From Acerihabitans sp047324305 (GTDB taxonomy: Bacteria; Pseudomonadota; Gammaproteobacteria; Enterobacterales; Enterobacteriaceae): a DNA stretch of 64,000 nucleotides. The stretch spans positions 2,418,001 to 2,482,000 of the forward strand of contig NZ_CP178740.1 of the NCBI RefSeq assembly GCF_047324305.1, read 5' to 3'. The notes below the pieces were generated by a model. That model had not been told where the DNA came from. It worked only from the letters and a program-made list of their open reading frames with translations, and did not search any database. This document shows positions 52,000-60,013 of the stretch, in pieces (position 1 is the first letter of the stretch; each line of letters opens with the position of its first letter). The translations under genes were made by a program, and so were the position numbers.

Positions 52000-52833
52000 A
52001 TGGCACAGGCACTGTTGCAGTTGGCGCAGCCCGAGGATCCCGTACTGCTGGCGCTGGAACAAAAAAAGGTCTTGGCGGTCAGGGGATTGAATAAGCATTT
52101 TAATCCGCAAAATAAGGTATTGCAGGACATTAACTTTGACCTGTACGCCGGTGAATTTGTCGCGATCATCGGCCGTTCCGGCGCGGGGAAATCCACCCTG
52201 CTGCATATCCTCAACGGCTCATTGCCCGCCTCCGGCGGCGAAATCCTGCATTACGCGCAAGACGGCGGCATGCTGGATATCGCCAGTCTGCCCGCGCGCC
52301 AGATGCGGCGATGGCGGGCGCAGTGCGGCATGATTTTCCAGGATTTTTGCCTGGTGCCGCGCCTGGATGTCATTACCAACGTTCTGCTGGGACGATTAAG
52401 CCAGACATCGACGTTAAAATCCCTGTTTAAAATATTCGACGATAACGATCGCGCCAGGGCGATCGAACTCCTGCAATGGCTGAATATGCTGCCCCACGCC
52501 CTGCAACGGGCGGAGCATCTGTCGGGCGGGCAAATGCAGCGGGTGGCCATTTGCCGCGCGCTGATGCAAAACCCGAAAATAATGCTGGCGGACGAGCCGG
52601 TGGCTTCTCTCGATCCCAAAAATACCCACCGTATTATGGGTGCGCTGAAGAACGTGGCCGAAAATAATATTTCCGTTTTGATAAACCTGCATTCCGTTGA
52701 ATTAGTAAAAGAATATTGCACGCGAGTAATAGGTATTTCCCAGGGACGGATTGTTTATGACGGACATCCCGATCTGCTGGATGAGCACGTCTTGCAGATA
52801 TTATATGGCGATGAAATTGCCCAGGTTCATTGA
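52000..52833 (+). CDS. phnC: PhnC, phosphonate ABC importer ATPase
   Basis: 277 residues from ATG 52000 (GGAG upstream). Walker A GRSGAGKST (58-66), signature LSGGQMQRVAI, Walker B IMLADEPVASLDP. It energises import of phosphonates, and probably phosphate esters and phosphite, from the cytosolic side. It is first in the rightward operon. Confidence 0.94.
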   Translation: MAQALLQLAQPEDPVLLALEQKKVLAVRGLNKHFNPQNKVLQDINFDLYAGEFVAIIGRSGAGKSTLLHILNGSLPASGGEILHYAQDGGMLDIASLPARQMRRWRAQCGMIFQDFCLVPRLDVITNVLLGRLSQTSTLKSLFKIFDDNDRARAIELLQWLNMLPHALQRAEHLSGGQMQRVAICRALMQNPKIMLADEPVASLDPKNTHRIMGALKNVAENNISVLINLHSVELVKEYCTRVIGISQGRIVYDGHPDLLDEHVLQILYGDEIAQVH

Positions 52834-52924
52834 TAAGCAGATCAGCCTCCGTTAATAGAGCGGGCGGGTTGGATTAACCCACACTTTTTGCCATTTTATT
52901 CATTGACTCACAAAGGCTATTTTA

Positions 52925-53857
52925 ATGAAAAAGACATGTTCCCTGATAACCTTGCTGGCCGGTGCCTTCATGACATTGAATGCCGGTGCGGCCGATGCCC
53001 CGAAAGAACTTAACCTGGGTATTCTCGGCGGGCAGAACGCGACGCAGCAGATTGGCGACAATATGTGCGTGAAGGATTTTCTGGATAAAAAATTAAATGT
53101 CGATACCAAGCTGCGCAACTCCTCCGATTATTCCGGCGTCATTCAGGGGTTATTGGGCGAGAAGGTGGATATGGTATTGAGCATGTCGCCGTCGTCCTTT
53201 GCCTCGGTGTATATCGCCAATCCCAACGCGGTCGATCTGGCGGGCATCGTGGTGGACGATACCGATCAGTCAAGGGGCTATCATTCTGTAGTGGTGGTCA
53301 AGGCCGACAGCCCGTATCAAAAGCTGGAAGATCTGAAAGGTAAATCCTTTGGTTACGCCGACCAGGATTCCACCTCGGGTTATCTGATCCCGGATCATGT
53401 GTTCAAGAAGCAATTTGGCGGCAATATTGATAATAAATACAATAACTTTTTCTCAAGCGTTACTTTTTCCGGCGGTCATGAGCAGGATATTCTGGGCGTG
53501 CTGAACGGCCAGTTCGAAGGGGCGGTAACCTGGGCGTCGATGGTGGGCGATTACGATAAGGGTTACAACACCGGCGCCTTTGTGCGCCTGATTAAGGCGG
53601 ACCATCCCGATTTGATGAAACAAATCCGCATTATCTGGCAATCGCCGTTAATTCCCAATGGCCCGATATTAGTACGCCACTCCCTGCCGGCGGATTTTAA
53701 AGCCAAACTGGTCGATGCTATCGAGCAGTTGGATAAGCAAGACCACTCATGCTTTATCAAGGCGGTTGGCGGCAAACAGCATATCGCCCCCACGTCCCTG
53801 AAGGAATTCCAGGATATTATCGACCTGAAACGCGAGCTGGTGAAAGGCAATCGCTAA
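52925..53857 (+). CDS. phnD: PhnD, periplasmic phosphonate-binding protein
   Basis: 310 residues. MKKTCSLITLLAGAFMTLNA plus GAA is a Sec signal peptide. ELNLGILGGQNATQQIGDN and the DQDSTSGYLIP phosphonate-binding loop are typical of PhnD. It delivers the ligand to the PhnE permease in the inner membrane. Confidence 0.94.
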   Translation: MKKTCSLITLLAGAFMTLNAGAADAPKELNLGILGGQNATQQIGDNMCVKDFLDKKLNVDTKLRNSSDYSGVIQGLLGEKVDMVLSMSPSSFASVYIANPNAVDLAGIVVDDTDQSRGYHSVVVVKADSPYQKLEDLKGKSFGYADQDSTSGYLIPDHVFKKQFGGNIDNKYNNFFSSVTFSGGHEQDILGVLNGQFEGAVTWASMVGDYDKGYNTGAFVRLIKADHPDLMKQIRIIWQSPLIPNGPILVRHSLPADFKAKLVDAIEQLDKQDHSCFIKAVGGKQHIAPTSLKEFQDIIDLKRELVKGNR

Positions 53858-53881
53858 GGCGCGGTAGGGTTGTTAACCCCC

Positions 53882-53905
53882 GCTGGCCGCCAGTTGGCGG
53901 CCGGC
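53882..53905 (+). other. Stable intercistronic hairpin between phnD and phnE1
   Basis: GCTGGCCGCC (53882-53891) pairs with GGCGGCCGGC (53896-53905), with one T-G wobble and a 4-base loop. It has no U-tract, so it more likely stabilises the upstream mRNA or tunes expression of the abundant binding protein relative to the permease than terminates. Confidence 0.6.
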
Positions 53906-53921
53906 TCTGAAACGATGGCCT

Positions 53922-54785
53922 ATGAATACTGATTTCAACCACTATTATCATCAGGTCCGGCGCAAACATAAACGCGACTCGCTGCTATGGTCGGGGGCGC
54001 TGGTGCTGCTGTATCTTGGCGCCGGCAATATCGCCGAATTCAACCTGTACGCGGTTTGGGTCGCCATTCCCCACTTTTTCGACTATCTGGCGCAAACCAT
54101 TCCTGTCCTGCATTGGCGGGTATTGTTCGCCGATCGCCATACCCTGGGCTCGCTGCCTTACTGGGGCTACCGGCTGCCTATCCAGCTGCCGCTGATTTGG
54201 GATACCGTGCAGCTGGCGCTGGCTTCGACGATATTATCGGTGCTGGTCGCCAGCGTACTGGCGTTTCTGGCGGCTAATAATACCCGCAGTCCCGCACCGC
54301 TGCGCTTCGCGCTGCGTACGCTGGTGGCGTTTTTGCGCACCATGCCGGAGCTGGCCTGGGCGGTGATGTTTGTGATGGCGTTCGGCATCGGCGCGTTCCC
54401 CGGGTTCCTGACGCTGGCGGTACATACCGTCGGCAGCCTGACCAAACTGTTTTATGAAGCCATTGAGTCGGCTTCGGACAAACCCGTGCGCGGGCTGTCC
54501 GCCTGCGGCGCGGGGACATTACAGCGCATGCGCTTCGGCCTGTGGCCGCAGGTGAAGCCGATCTTCCTGTCCTACAGCTTTATGCGCCTGGAAATCAATT
54601 TCCGCCTGTCGACCATTCTGGGGCTGGTGGGGGCGGGAGGCATCGGCCAGGAGCTGATGACCAATATTAAACTCGATCAGTACGATCAGGTCAGCATGAC
54701 GCTGCTGCTGATCATCCTGGTGGTGGCGCTGCTGGATTATATTTCCGGCAGGCTGCGCAAATGGGTCGTGGAGGGGAGGGGCTGA
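53922..54785 (+). CDS. phnE: PhnE permease, first copy
   Basis: 287 residues with about 6 membrane helices. The ABC-permease coupling loop is YEAIESASDKPVRGLSACGA, followed by FRLSTILGLVGAGGIGQELM, as in PhnE. Its stop shares one base with the next start, so the two permeases are made together and probably form a heterodimer. Confidence 0.92.
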   Translation: MNTDFNHYYHQVRRKHKRDSLLWSGALVLLYLGAGNIAEFNLYAVWVAIPHFFDYLAQTIPVLHWRVLFADRHTLGSLPYWGYRLPIQLPLIWDTVQLALASTILSVLVASVLAFLAANNTRSPAPLRFALRTLVAFLRTMPELAWAVMFVMAFGIGAFPGFLTLAVHTVGSLTKLFYEAIESASDKPVRGLSACGAGTLQRMRFGLWPQVKPIFLSYSFMRLEINFRLSTILGLVGAGGIGQELMTNIKLDQYDQVSMTLLLIILVVALLDYISGRLRKWVVEGRG

Positions 54786-55690
54786 TGCCGACCACAACAT
54801 TGTCACCGCAGGCGCTGGCGGAATCCAGGCGGCGGCACAAAGATATCTTCGCCCGGCAAAACCGCTACCTGCGCCGGCTGGGCCTGCTGACCGCCGCCGT
54901 CGCGCTGTATTATGTTTATTTTTTTTCGGCGTTCGGCCTGCCGTGGCCGCGTTTCCTGCTCGGTTGCCAGCAAATCGGCCATTACATGGCGCGCATGCTG
55001 GTTTGGCATGATGTGGCCCACTGGCCGTTTGCCTATTACCTCGGGCAGATCTTCCTCACCATCGCCATTGTCTGGGTCGGCACCCTTACCGCCACCCTGA
55101 TTGCCTTGCCCCTGTCTTTCCTGGCGGCGCGCAACGTGATGTCCACGCCGGCGCTGCGGCCTATCGCCCTTGTGGTCCGCCACACGTTTGATATTTTCCG
55201 CGGTATCGATATGGCTATCTGGGGAATGGTGTTCGTGCGCGCCGTCGGCATGGGGCCGCTGGCCGGGGTGATGGCGATTATCGTGCAGGATGTCGGCCTG
55301 CTCGGCAAGCTGTACGCCGAAGGCCATGAGGCGGTGGATAAATCGCCCGGCCGCGGCCTGAGCGCGGTGGGCGCCAACTACGTGCAAAAACAGCGCTTCG
55401 GCATCTATACGCAATCGTTTCCCGCCTTCCTGGCGCTCAGCCTGTACCAAATTGAGTCCAATACCCGCTCCGCCGCGGTGCTGGGCTTTGTCGGCGCGGG
55501 CGGGGTAGGGCTGGTTTACGCTGAAAATATGCGCCTGTGGAATTGGGATGTGGTGATGTTTATTACCCTGGTGCTGGTGGTAATTGTGATGGTCATGGAT
55601 AAGATTTCGTCCCTGCTGCGCAAGAAATACATTACCGGTAATGACATCCCCTTATTCCAGGCGCCGCGGATCGCCCGCGAGGTGAAATAA
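54785..55690 (+). CDS. phnE: PhnE permease, second copy
   Basis: 301 residues from ATG 54785 (TGATG overlap with the first copy). Helices and the coupling loop (YAEGHEAVDKSPGRGLSAVG; IESNTRSAAVLGFVGAGGVG) match PhnE. Many phosphonate importers have one PhnE homodimer; having two consecutive, diverged copies suggests a heterodimeric channel. Confidence 0.92.
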   Translation: MPTTTLSPQALAESRRRHKDIFARQNRYLRRLGLLTAAVALYYVYFFSAFGLPWPRFLLGCQQIGHYMARMLVWHDVAHWPFAYYLGQIFLTIAIVWVGTLTATLIALPLSFLAARNVMSTPALRPIALVVRHTFDIFRGIDMAIWGMVFVRAVGMGPLAGVMAIIVQDVGLLGKLYAEGHEAVDKSPGRGLSAVGANYVQKQRFGIYTQSFPAFLALSLYQIESNTRSAAVLGFVGAGGVGLVYAENMRLWNWDVVMFITLVLVVIVMVMDKISSLLRKKYITGNDIPLFQAPRIAREVK

Positions 55691-55719
55691 CGGCGTCCGG
55701 CGGCGCACGGATATCCGCA

Positions 55720-56475
55720 TCAGATGCCTTGGCCGCCGGAGACCTCGATACGCTGGGCGTTAATCCAGCGGTTGTCTTCCGACAGCAGGCTGGCGATCAT
55801 CGGTCCGATATCGTCGGGCAGGCCGGCGCGGCCGAGTGCGGTCATCGCGGCGAAAATCCCGTTGATCTCCGGATTGTCCCGCACCGCGCCGCCGCCGAAG
55901 TCGGTTTCGATGGCGCCCGGCGCCACTGTATTGACCGCAATCCCGCGGCTGCCCAGTTCCTTCGCCAGGTAGAGGCTTAACACCTCAACCGCCCCCTTTA
56001 CCGCGGCATAAGCGGCGTAGCCGGGATACGCTACCCGGGTCAGGCCCGAGGACAGGTTCACGATGCGTCCGCCGTCCGCCATGTGCGGCAGCAGCGCCTG
56101 GGTCAGGAAAAACACGCCTTTGAAATGGACGTTGACCAGGCTGTCGAACTGCGCCTCGGTCGTTTCTCCGATAGGTGCGTAATCACCATGGCCGGCATTA
56201 TTGACCAGATGATCAAAGCTGTCGCGCCGCCAGGTTTCGCTCAGCGCCGCCTTCACCGCCGCGGCAAACGGCGCGAAGCCCGCGATATTGCCGGTATCGA
56301 GGGGCAGGGCGACCGCCTTGCGCCCCATGGCGTTGATGTCGGCGACGACGGATCGGGCGTCTTCGCCGCGGCTGCGGTAGGTGATGATCACATCCCCGCC
56401 GCGGCGGGCGATGGCTAAGGCGCTGCTGCGGCCGAGTCCGCGGCTGGCGCCGGTAACGATGGCGATTTTAGTCAT
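55720..56475 (-). CDS. Short-chain dehydrogenase/reductase
   Basis: 251 residues from ATG 56475 (GAGGAG 7 bases upstream). TGASRGLGRSSALA, NNAGHGDYAP, NLSSGLTRVAYPGYAAYAAV (Tyr-x3-Lys follows) and INAQRIEVSGGQGI are SDR hallmarks. It is divergent from an AraC_N-type regulator, its probable activator. No link to the phosphonate genes is evident. Confidence 0.86.
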   Translation of the reverse strand: MTKIAIVTGASRGLGRSSALAIARRGGDVIITYRSRGEDARSVVADINAMGRKAVALPLDTGNIAGFAPFAAAVKAALSETWRRDSFDHLVNNAGHGDYAPIGETTEAQFDSLVNVHFKGVFFLTQALLPHMADGGRIVNLSSGLTRVAYPGYAAYAAVKGAVEVLSLYLAKELGSRGIAVNTVAPGAIETDFGGGAVRDNPEINGIFAAMTALGRAGLPDDIGPMIASLLSEDNRWINAQRIEVSGGQGI

Positions 56476-56609
56476 GGGGCACTCCTCTTGATTGGGATGT
56501 CCATCATAAGCGGTCCGCCGTGCCTTCATCGTTGCCGAAACCTCGACGTTCTTTGCCTATTCCTCCAAACTGATTTGCCTGCCGGCCGGCGATCGGCTAG
56601 CATCTGCGC

Positions 56610-57494
56610 ATGAATGATACCCTGCTTACTGCCGTGCGACGGTATGTCGAGGCTTACGCCGATCCCGCCGGACTTGCCCACACTCCCATCGCCGGGCTGA
56701 CCACCATCCGCGCGACCGCGCCCAGCGGACTGGTTTACGATATCTCCCGACCGCTGGTTTGCCTGGTGCTGCAGGGAAGCAAGCAGGTGGCGATGGGAAC
56801 CCGCGCGTTCTCGTTTCGCGCCGGCGACTCGCTGCTGATCACGGCGGATGTGCCGACGGTAAGCCAGGTTACTGGCGCGAGCAGCGACGCGCCCTACCTT
56901 TCGCTGGTGCTGGACCTGGATCTGGCGGTGATAGCGGAACTGACGGTGGAAATGCAGGCGGACCCGGCAGCCGCCGGGATCCCGGTGCATGCCCAGCCGA
57001 CCGACGCCGAGGTCGCCGACGCCGCGCTGCGCCTGATGCGCCTGCTGGACCGCCCGGCGGCGGTGCCGGTGCTGCATGCGCAGCTGGTGCGCGAACTGCA
57101 TTATTGGCTCCTGGCCGGCCGGCATGGCGCGGCCATTCGCCGCCTGGGCTGGCCGGACGGCCATTTCCGGCGCGTGGCGCGCGCCGTCGCCATCCTGCGC
57201 ACCGGGTTCGCCCAGCCGCTGCGGGTCGATAGCCTGGCGCAGGCGGCCGGCATGAGCCCGTCATCATTCCATCATCACTTTCGCGCCGTCACTTCGCTTT
57301 CGCCGCTGCAGTTCCAAAAGCAGCTGCGCCTGATCGAGGCGCGCCGGTTATTGCGCGCGGAAGGTATGACGGCGGGCAGCGCCGCGTTTGCGGTGGGCTA
57401 CGAAAGCGTATCGCAGTTTACGCGGGAATATAGCCGGATGTTCGGCCTGCCGCCGGGTAAGGACACACAGGCGGAAAGACGCGGGGCCCAGTGA
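56610..57494 (+). CDS. AraC-family regulator (AraC_N type)
   Basis: 294 residues. The N-terminal sensor (VYDISRPLVCLVLQGSKQVA) is AraC_N; the HTHs are VDSLAQAAGMSPSSFHHHFR and AAFAVGYESVSQFTREYSRM. The ribosome site is weak. It is divergent from the SDR at 55720 and likely controls it. Confidence 0.85.
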   Translation: MNDTLLTAVRRYVEAYADPAGLAHTPIAGLTTIRATAPSGLVYDISRPLVCLVLQGSKQVAMGTRAFSFRAGDSLLITADVPTVSQVTGASSDAPYLSLVLDLDLAVIAELTVEMQADPAAAGIPVHAQPTDAEVADAALRLMRLLDRPAAVPVLHAQLVRELHYWLLAGRHGAAIRRLGWPDGHFRRVARAVAILRTGFAQPLRVDSLAQAAGMSPSSFHHHFRAVTSLSPLQFQKQLRLIEARRLLRAEGMTAGSAAFAVGYESVSQFTREYSRMFGLPPGKDTQAERRGAQ

Positions 57495-57501
57495 TTTAAT
57501 T

Positions 57502-57517
57502 TGTGATCAATATCACA
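57502..57517. promoter_or_regulatory. Perfect CRP-type site before hsp20
   Basis: TGTGATCAATATCACA has both CRP half-sites (TGTGA-N6-TCACA) intact, within an 18-base palindrome. It sits just after the AraC stop and 10 bases before the -35 of the heat-shock promoter. Confidence 0.65.
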
Positions 57518-57526
57518 AAATTTCCC

Positions 57527-57554
57527 CTTGAAAGCCGTGGTGGCGCCCTTATTT
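57527..57554 (+). promoter_or_regulatory. Sigma32-type heat-shock promoter of hsp20
   Basis: CTTGAAA (57527-57533), a 12-base spacer, then CCCTTATTT (57546-57554) fit the sigma32 consensus CTTGAAA-N11-16-CCCCATNT. It lies about 80 bases before the small heat-shock gene. Confidence 0.75.
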
Positions 57555-57632
57555 AACTAGCGAAGGCAACAGATGATATTGCCTTCAGGTTTGAGCTTTT
57601 GAATGTGCAACTGATATTCAGGAGGTTTAACC

Positions 57633-58118
57633 ATGGCACGCACAACATTATCCGTATTCCCAAGCTTTAACGATGCTATTTTCAGCGATCGGTTCGATCG
57701 CATCGACCGGCTGTTCAGCCAACTCACCGGCGACACGCCGCTGTCCACGACGCCGTCTTATGATATACGCCGGCATGGCGACGACCGCTATGATTTAACC
57801 CTCAGCGTTCCCGGCTGGAAGGAAGACGAGCTGGACATCAGCGCCCAGGGCGGCACGCTGGTCATCAGCGGTAAACGCAAAGAAGAAAACACCGCTGAAG
57901 AACAAGACGGCTGGGTGCATCGCGGCATCAGCCGGACTGATTTCTCCCTGAGCTACCGGCTGCCGGAACATGTCAAGGTTGAAGGCGCCAATCTGGAAAA
58001 TGGCCTGTTAACGGTGAATTTGCTGCAGGAAATACCGGAAACGGAAAAACCGCGAAAAATAGCGATTGGACAGCGCAACCAGGATGCGCCGAAAGCGCTG
58101 GAGCATGATGTGGCGTAA
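57633..58118 (+). CDS. Hsp20 small heat-shock protein (IbpA/B-like)
   Basis: 161 residues after AGGAGG. The N-terminus (FNDAIFSDRFDRIDRLFSQL) resembles IbpA; the alpha-crystallin domain has YDLTLSVPGWKEDELDIS and the A-x3-nGvL motif ANLENGLLTVNL; the C-terminal anchor is KIAI (IxI). It is an ATP-independent holdase. A sigma32 promoter and an adjoining CRP site control it. It is probably not true ibpA, which has a slightly different tail. Confidence 0.9.
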   Translation: MARTTLSVFPSFNDAIFSDRFDRIDRLFSQLTGDTPLSTTPSYDIRRHGDDRYDLTLSVPGWKEDELDISAQGGTLVISGKRKEENTAEEQDGWVHRGISRTDFSLSYRLPEHVKVEGANLENGLLTVNLLQEIPETEKPRKIAIGQRNQDAPKALEHDVA

Positions 58119-58138
58119 CGGTGTTGTCCGCCCGGCCC

Positions 58139-58164
58139 TGAACCCCGGCTTTGACCGGGGTTCA
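58139..58164 (+). terminator. Terminator hairpin after hsp20
   Basis: TGAACCCCGG (58139-58148) and CCGGGGTTCA (58155-58164) form a perfect 10-bp stem with a 6-base loop, 20 bases after the stop. The downstream U-tract is poor. Confidence 0.65.
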
Positions 58165-58342
58165 GACTATTTGCCGCCGCTATGGGGCAAACAGCGTAAA
58201 GCGTAGCGCCCCCGTGCGCCGCTTTGCCTTTGTCATCGGGCTTTTTTTACGGTTTCTTTGCGCTTTCTTTGCAATGTGCGCGCTGAAGACGCCCGCAGGG
58301 TTGCCGATAACCTACCGGGTGCATAGAAAAAGGAGCCCTACC

Positions 58343-58675
58343 TTGTCCAATACCATCACATCCTCGGCGTCGGCCACATCGTCCGGGGGCGGCAGCGACG
58401 TCGCCGCGCAAATCAAGAATCTTACCCAGCAAATCACCAAATTGACCAAGCAACTGAAAACCGTCTCCCAGTCCAGCCTGACTGCCGACCTGAAACAGGA
58501 GCAGCAACAGCTTATCGAGGCGCAAATCAAAATGCTGGAAGCGCAAATTGCTCAACTGCGCCAGCAGCAGGCCGAAAAATCCGTCGGCACGCAAAAAACC
58601 GCCGCGACCGACGAGATTAAAGCCGATGGCGTCAATCGCGCCGCCGACGCCGATAAGGTCGACGTGTACATCTAA
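58343..58675 (+). CDS. FlxA-like protein
   Basis: 110 residues from TTG 58343; AAAAAGGAG ends 8 bases upstream, and the frame upstream of it is proline/arginine-rich and not protein-like. The sequence is a Ser/Gly-rich start, then a long coiled coil (IKNLTQQITKLTKQLKTVSQ; KMLEAQIAQLRQQQAEK) as in E. coli FlxA. In E. coli the gene is flagellar-sigma controlled but its role is not known. No clear sigma28 site is seen here. Confidence 0.75.
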   Translation: MSNTITSSASATSSGGGSDVAAQIKNLTQQITKLTKQLKTVSQSSLTADLKQEQQQLIEAQIKMLEAQIAQLRQQQAEKSVGTQKTAATDEIKADGVNRAADADKVDVYI

Positions 58676-58781
58676 AGCCGCCGTCCGGCCGCCGGGGCGG
58701 GCCCGCTTACCACTCCGGCCTGTCCTGCACTATACTTTACCCTGGTTTGCCGGCCGGGGGGTGTTCCGTTCGGCAATAAAA

Positions 58782-58845
58782 AACCAATTGGTTCAAAAAA
58801 TCTTGCTAAGCCCAATGTGTCGCTATAAATTGAACCAATCGGTTC
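58782..58845. promoter_or_regulatory. Two GAACCAAT-YGGTTC palindromes before the aldo/keto reductase
   Basis: AACCAATTGGTT (58782-58793, perfect) and GAACCAATCGGTTC (58832-58845) have centres 51 bp apart. The size and symmetry fit a TetR-family repressor, but no TetR gene adjoins. Confidence 0.55.
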
Positions 58846-58949
58846 TAAATAGCCACGACGCTGTCGCCTTCGATTTTCATCACCATCCTGTCAGCGCCAT
58901 AGCGGCACTTAGCGATATTCCAGACACCAACTCCATAAGGGGACCCATT

Positions 58950-59840
58950 ATGAGCACGATTAACGCAGCGGCTTCAGGACAATTTACGCTAGGCGATATT
59001 ACCATCAACCGGTTGGGTTTTGGTGCCATGCGCATCACCGGCAACGGCATCTGGGGCGAGCCGGAAGATCGGCAGGCCGCGCTGGATACCCTGCGGCGCC
59101 TGCCGGAGCTGGGTGTTAACTTTATCGATACCGCCGACAGTTACGGCCCGGACGTCAGCGAAAACCTGATTCGGGAAGCGCTGTATCCCTATGACGGGTT
59201 GCTTATCGCCACCAAGGGCGGCTTAACGCGTCACGGCCCGAATATCTGGCAGCCGGTGGGGCGTCCTGAATATCTGCGTCAGGCGGTTTTGATGAGCCTG
59301 CGCAAACTCAAGGTGGAGCAAATCGGGTTATGGCAATTGCACCGGGTGGACGCCAAGGTTCCCGAGGATGAACAGTTCGACGCCATTGCCCAGATGCAAA
59401 AAGAAGGGTTGATCCGCCACGTCGGGCTGAGCGAAGTCAACGTGCAGCAAATCAAAAACGCCCAGCGCTTTTTCCCGGTGGTCTCGGTGCAAAATATGTT
59501 TAATCTGGTGTCGCGCGGCCACGAAGCCGTGCTGGATTATTGTACTGACAACAATATCGGCTTTATCCCCTGGTTCCCGCTGGCCTCGGGCGAGCTGGCC
59601 AATCCCGGATCGATACTTGACACCCTGGCGAAGGAAAAAGGCTTTACTCCCGGGCAGATCGCGCTGGCATGGATATTAAAACGCAGCCCGGTCATGTTGC
59701 CCATCCCCGGCACCAGTAAGGTAAAACATCTGGAGGAAAACCTGGCGGCGACCCAGGTGCGCCTGACCGACGAGGAGTTTCGCCTGCTTGATGAGCTGGG
59801 CCGTAAAGCGCAGCCCTCCCGGGTGCCGGGCAGCAACTGA
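58950..59840 (+). CDS. Aldo/keto reductase
   Basis: 296 residues from ATG 58950. The AKR tetrad is present: FIDTADSYGPD (Asp, Tyr), LLIATKGG (Lys) and LWQLHRVD (His). LPIPGTSKVKHLEENLAATQ binds NADPH. Similar to E. coli YdbC-like pyridoxal-type reductases. It reduces aldehydes or ketones. Two strong palindromes in its promoter suggest inducible repression. Confidence 0.87.
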   Translation: MSTINAAASGQFTLGDITINRLGFGAMRITGNGIWGEPEDRQAALDTLRRLPELGVNFIDTADSYGPDVSENLIREALYPYDGLLIATKGGLTRHGPNIWQPVGRPEYLRQAVLMSLRKLKVEQIGLWQLHRVDAKVPEDEQFDAIAQMQKEGLIRHVGLSEVNVQQIKNAQRFFPVVSVQNMFNLVSRGHEAVLDYCTDNNIGFIPWFPLASGELANPGSILDTLAKEKGFTPGQIALAWILKRSPVMLPIPGTSKVKHLEENLAATQVRLTDEEFRLLDELGRKAQPSRVPGSN

Positions 59841-59877
59841 TCCTTCAGGCTGAGGGAAAACCGGCTATCGTCATGAT

Positions 59878-59899
59878 CCTGCGCCCGTCGCGGCGCAGG
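59878..59899 (+). terminator. Hairpin after the aldo/keto reductase
   Basis: CCTGCGCC (59878-59885) and GGCGCAGG (59892-59899) form a perfect 8-bp stem 38 bases after the stop. There is no clear U-tract, but it suggests the gene's transcript ends before the C-poor region that follows. Confidence 0.45.
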
Positions 59900-59979
59900 T
59901 TCCTGTCCCGCGCGCGGATTGCACGCTAAGAAATAAGCGGTCCTTATGTGATGCCGGGTTGATGTTATTAATTACAGTG

Positions 59980-60007
59980 TTGACATGACGATGGAAAGGG
60001 GTAGATT
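59980..60007 (+). promoter_or_regulatory. Candidate sigma70 promoter of the non-coding unit
   Basis: TTGACA (59980-59985) is a perfect -35 box; 16 bases later TAGATT (60002-60007) matches the -10 consensus in 4 of 6 positions. Confidence 0.4.
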
Positions 60008-60013
60008 GATTAT

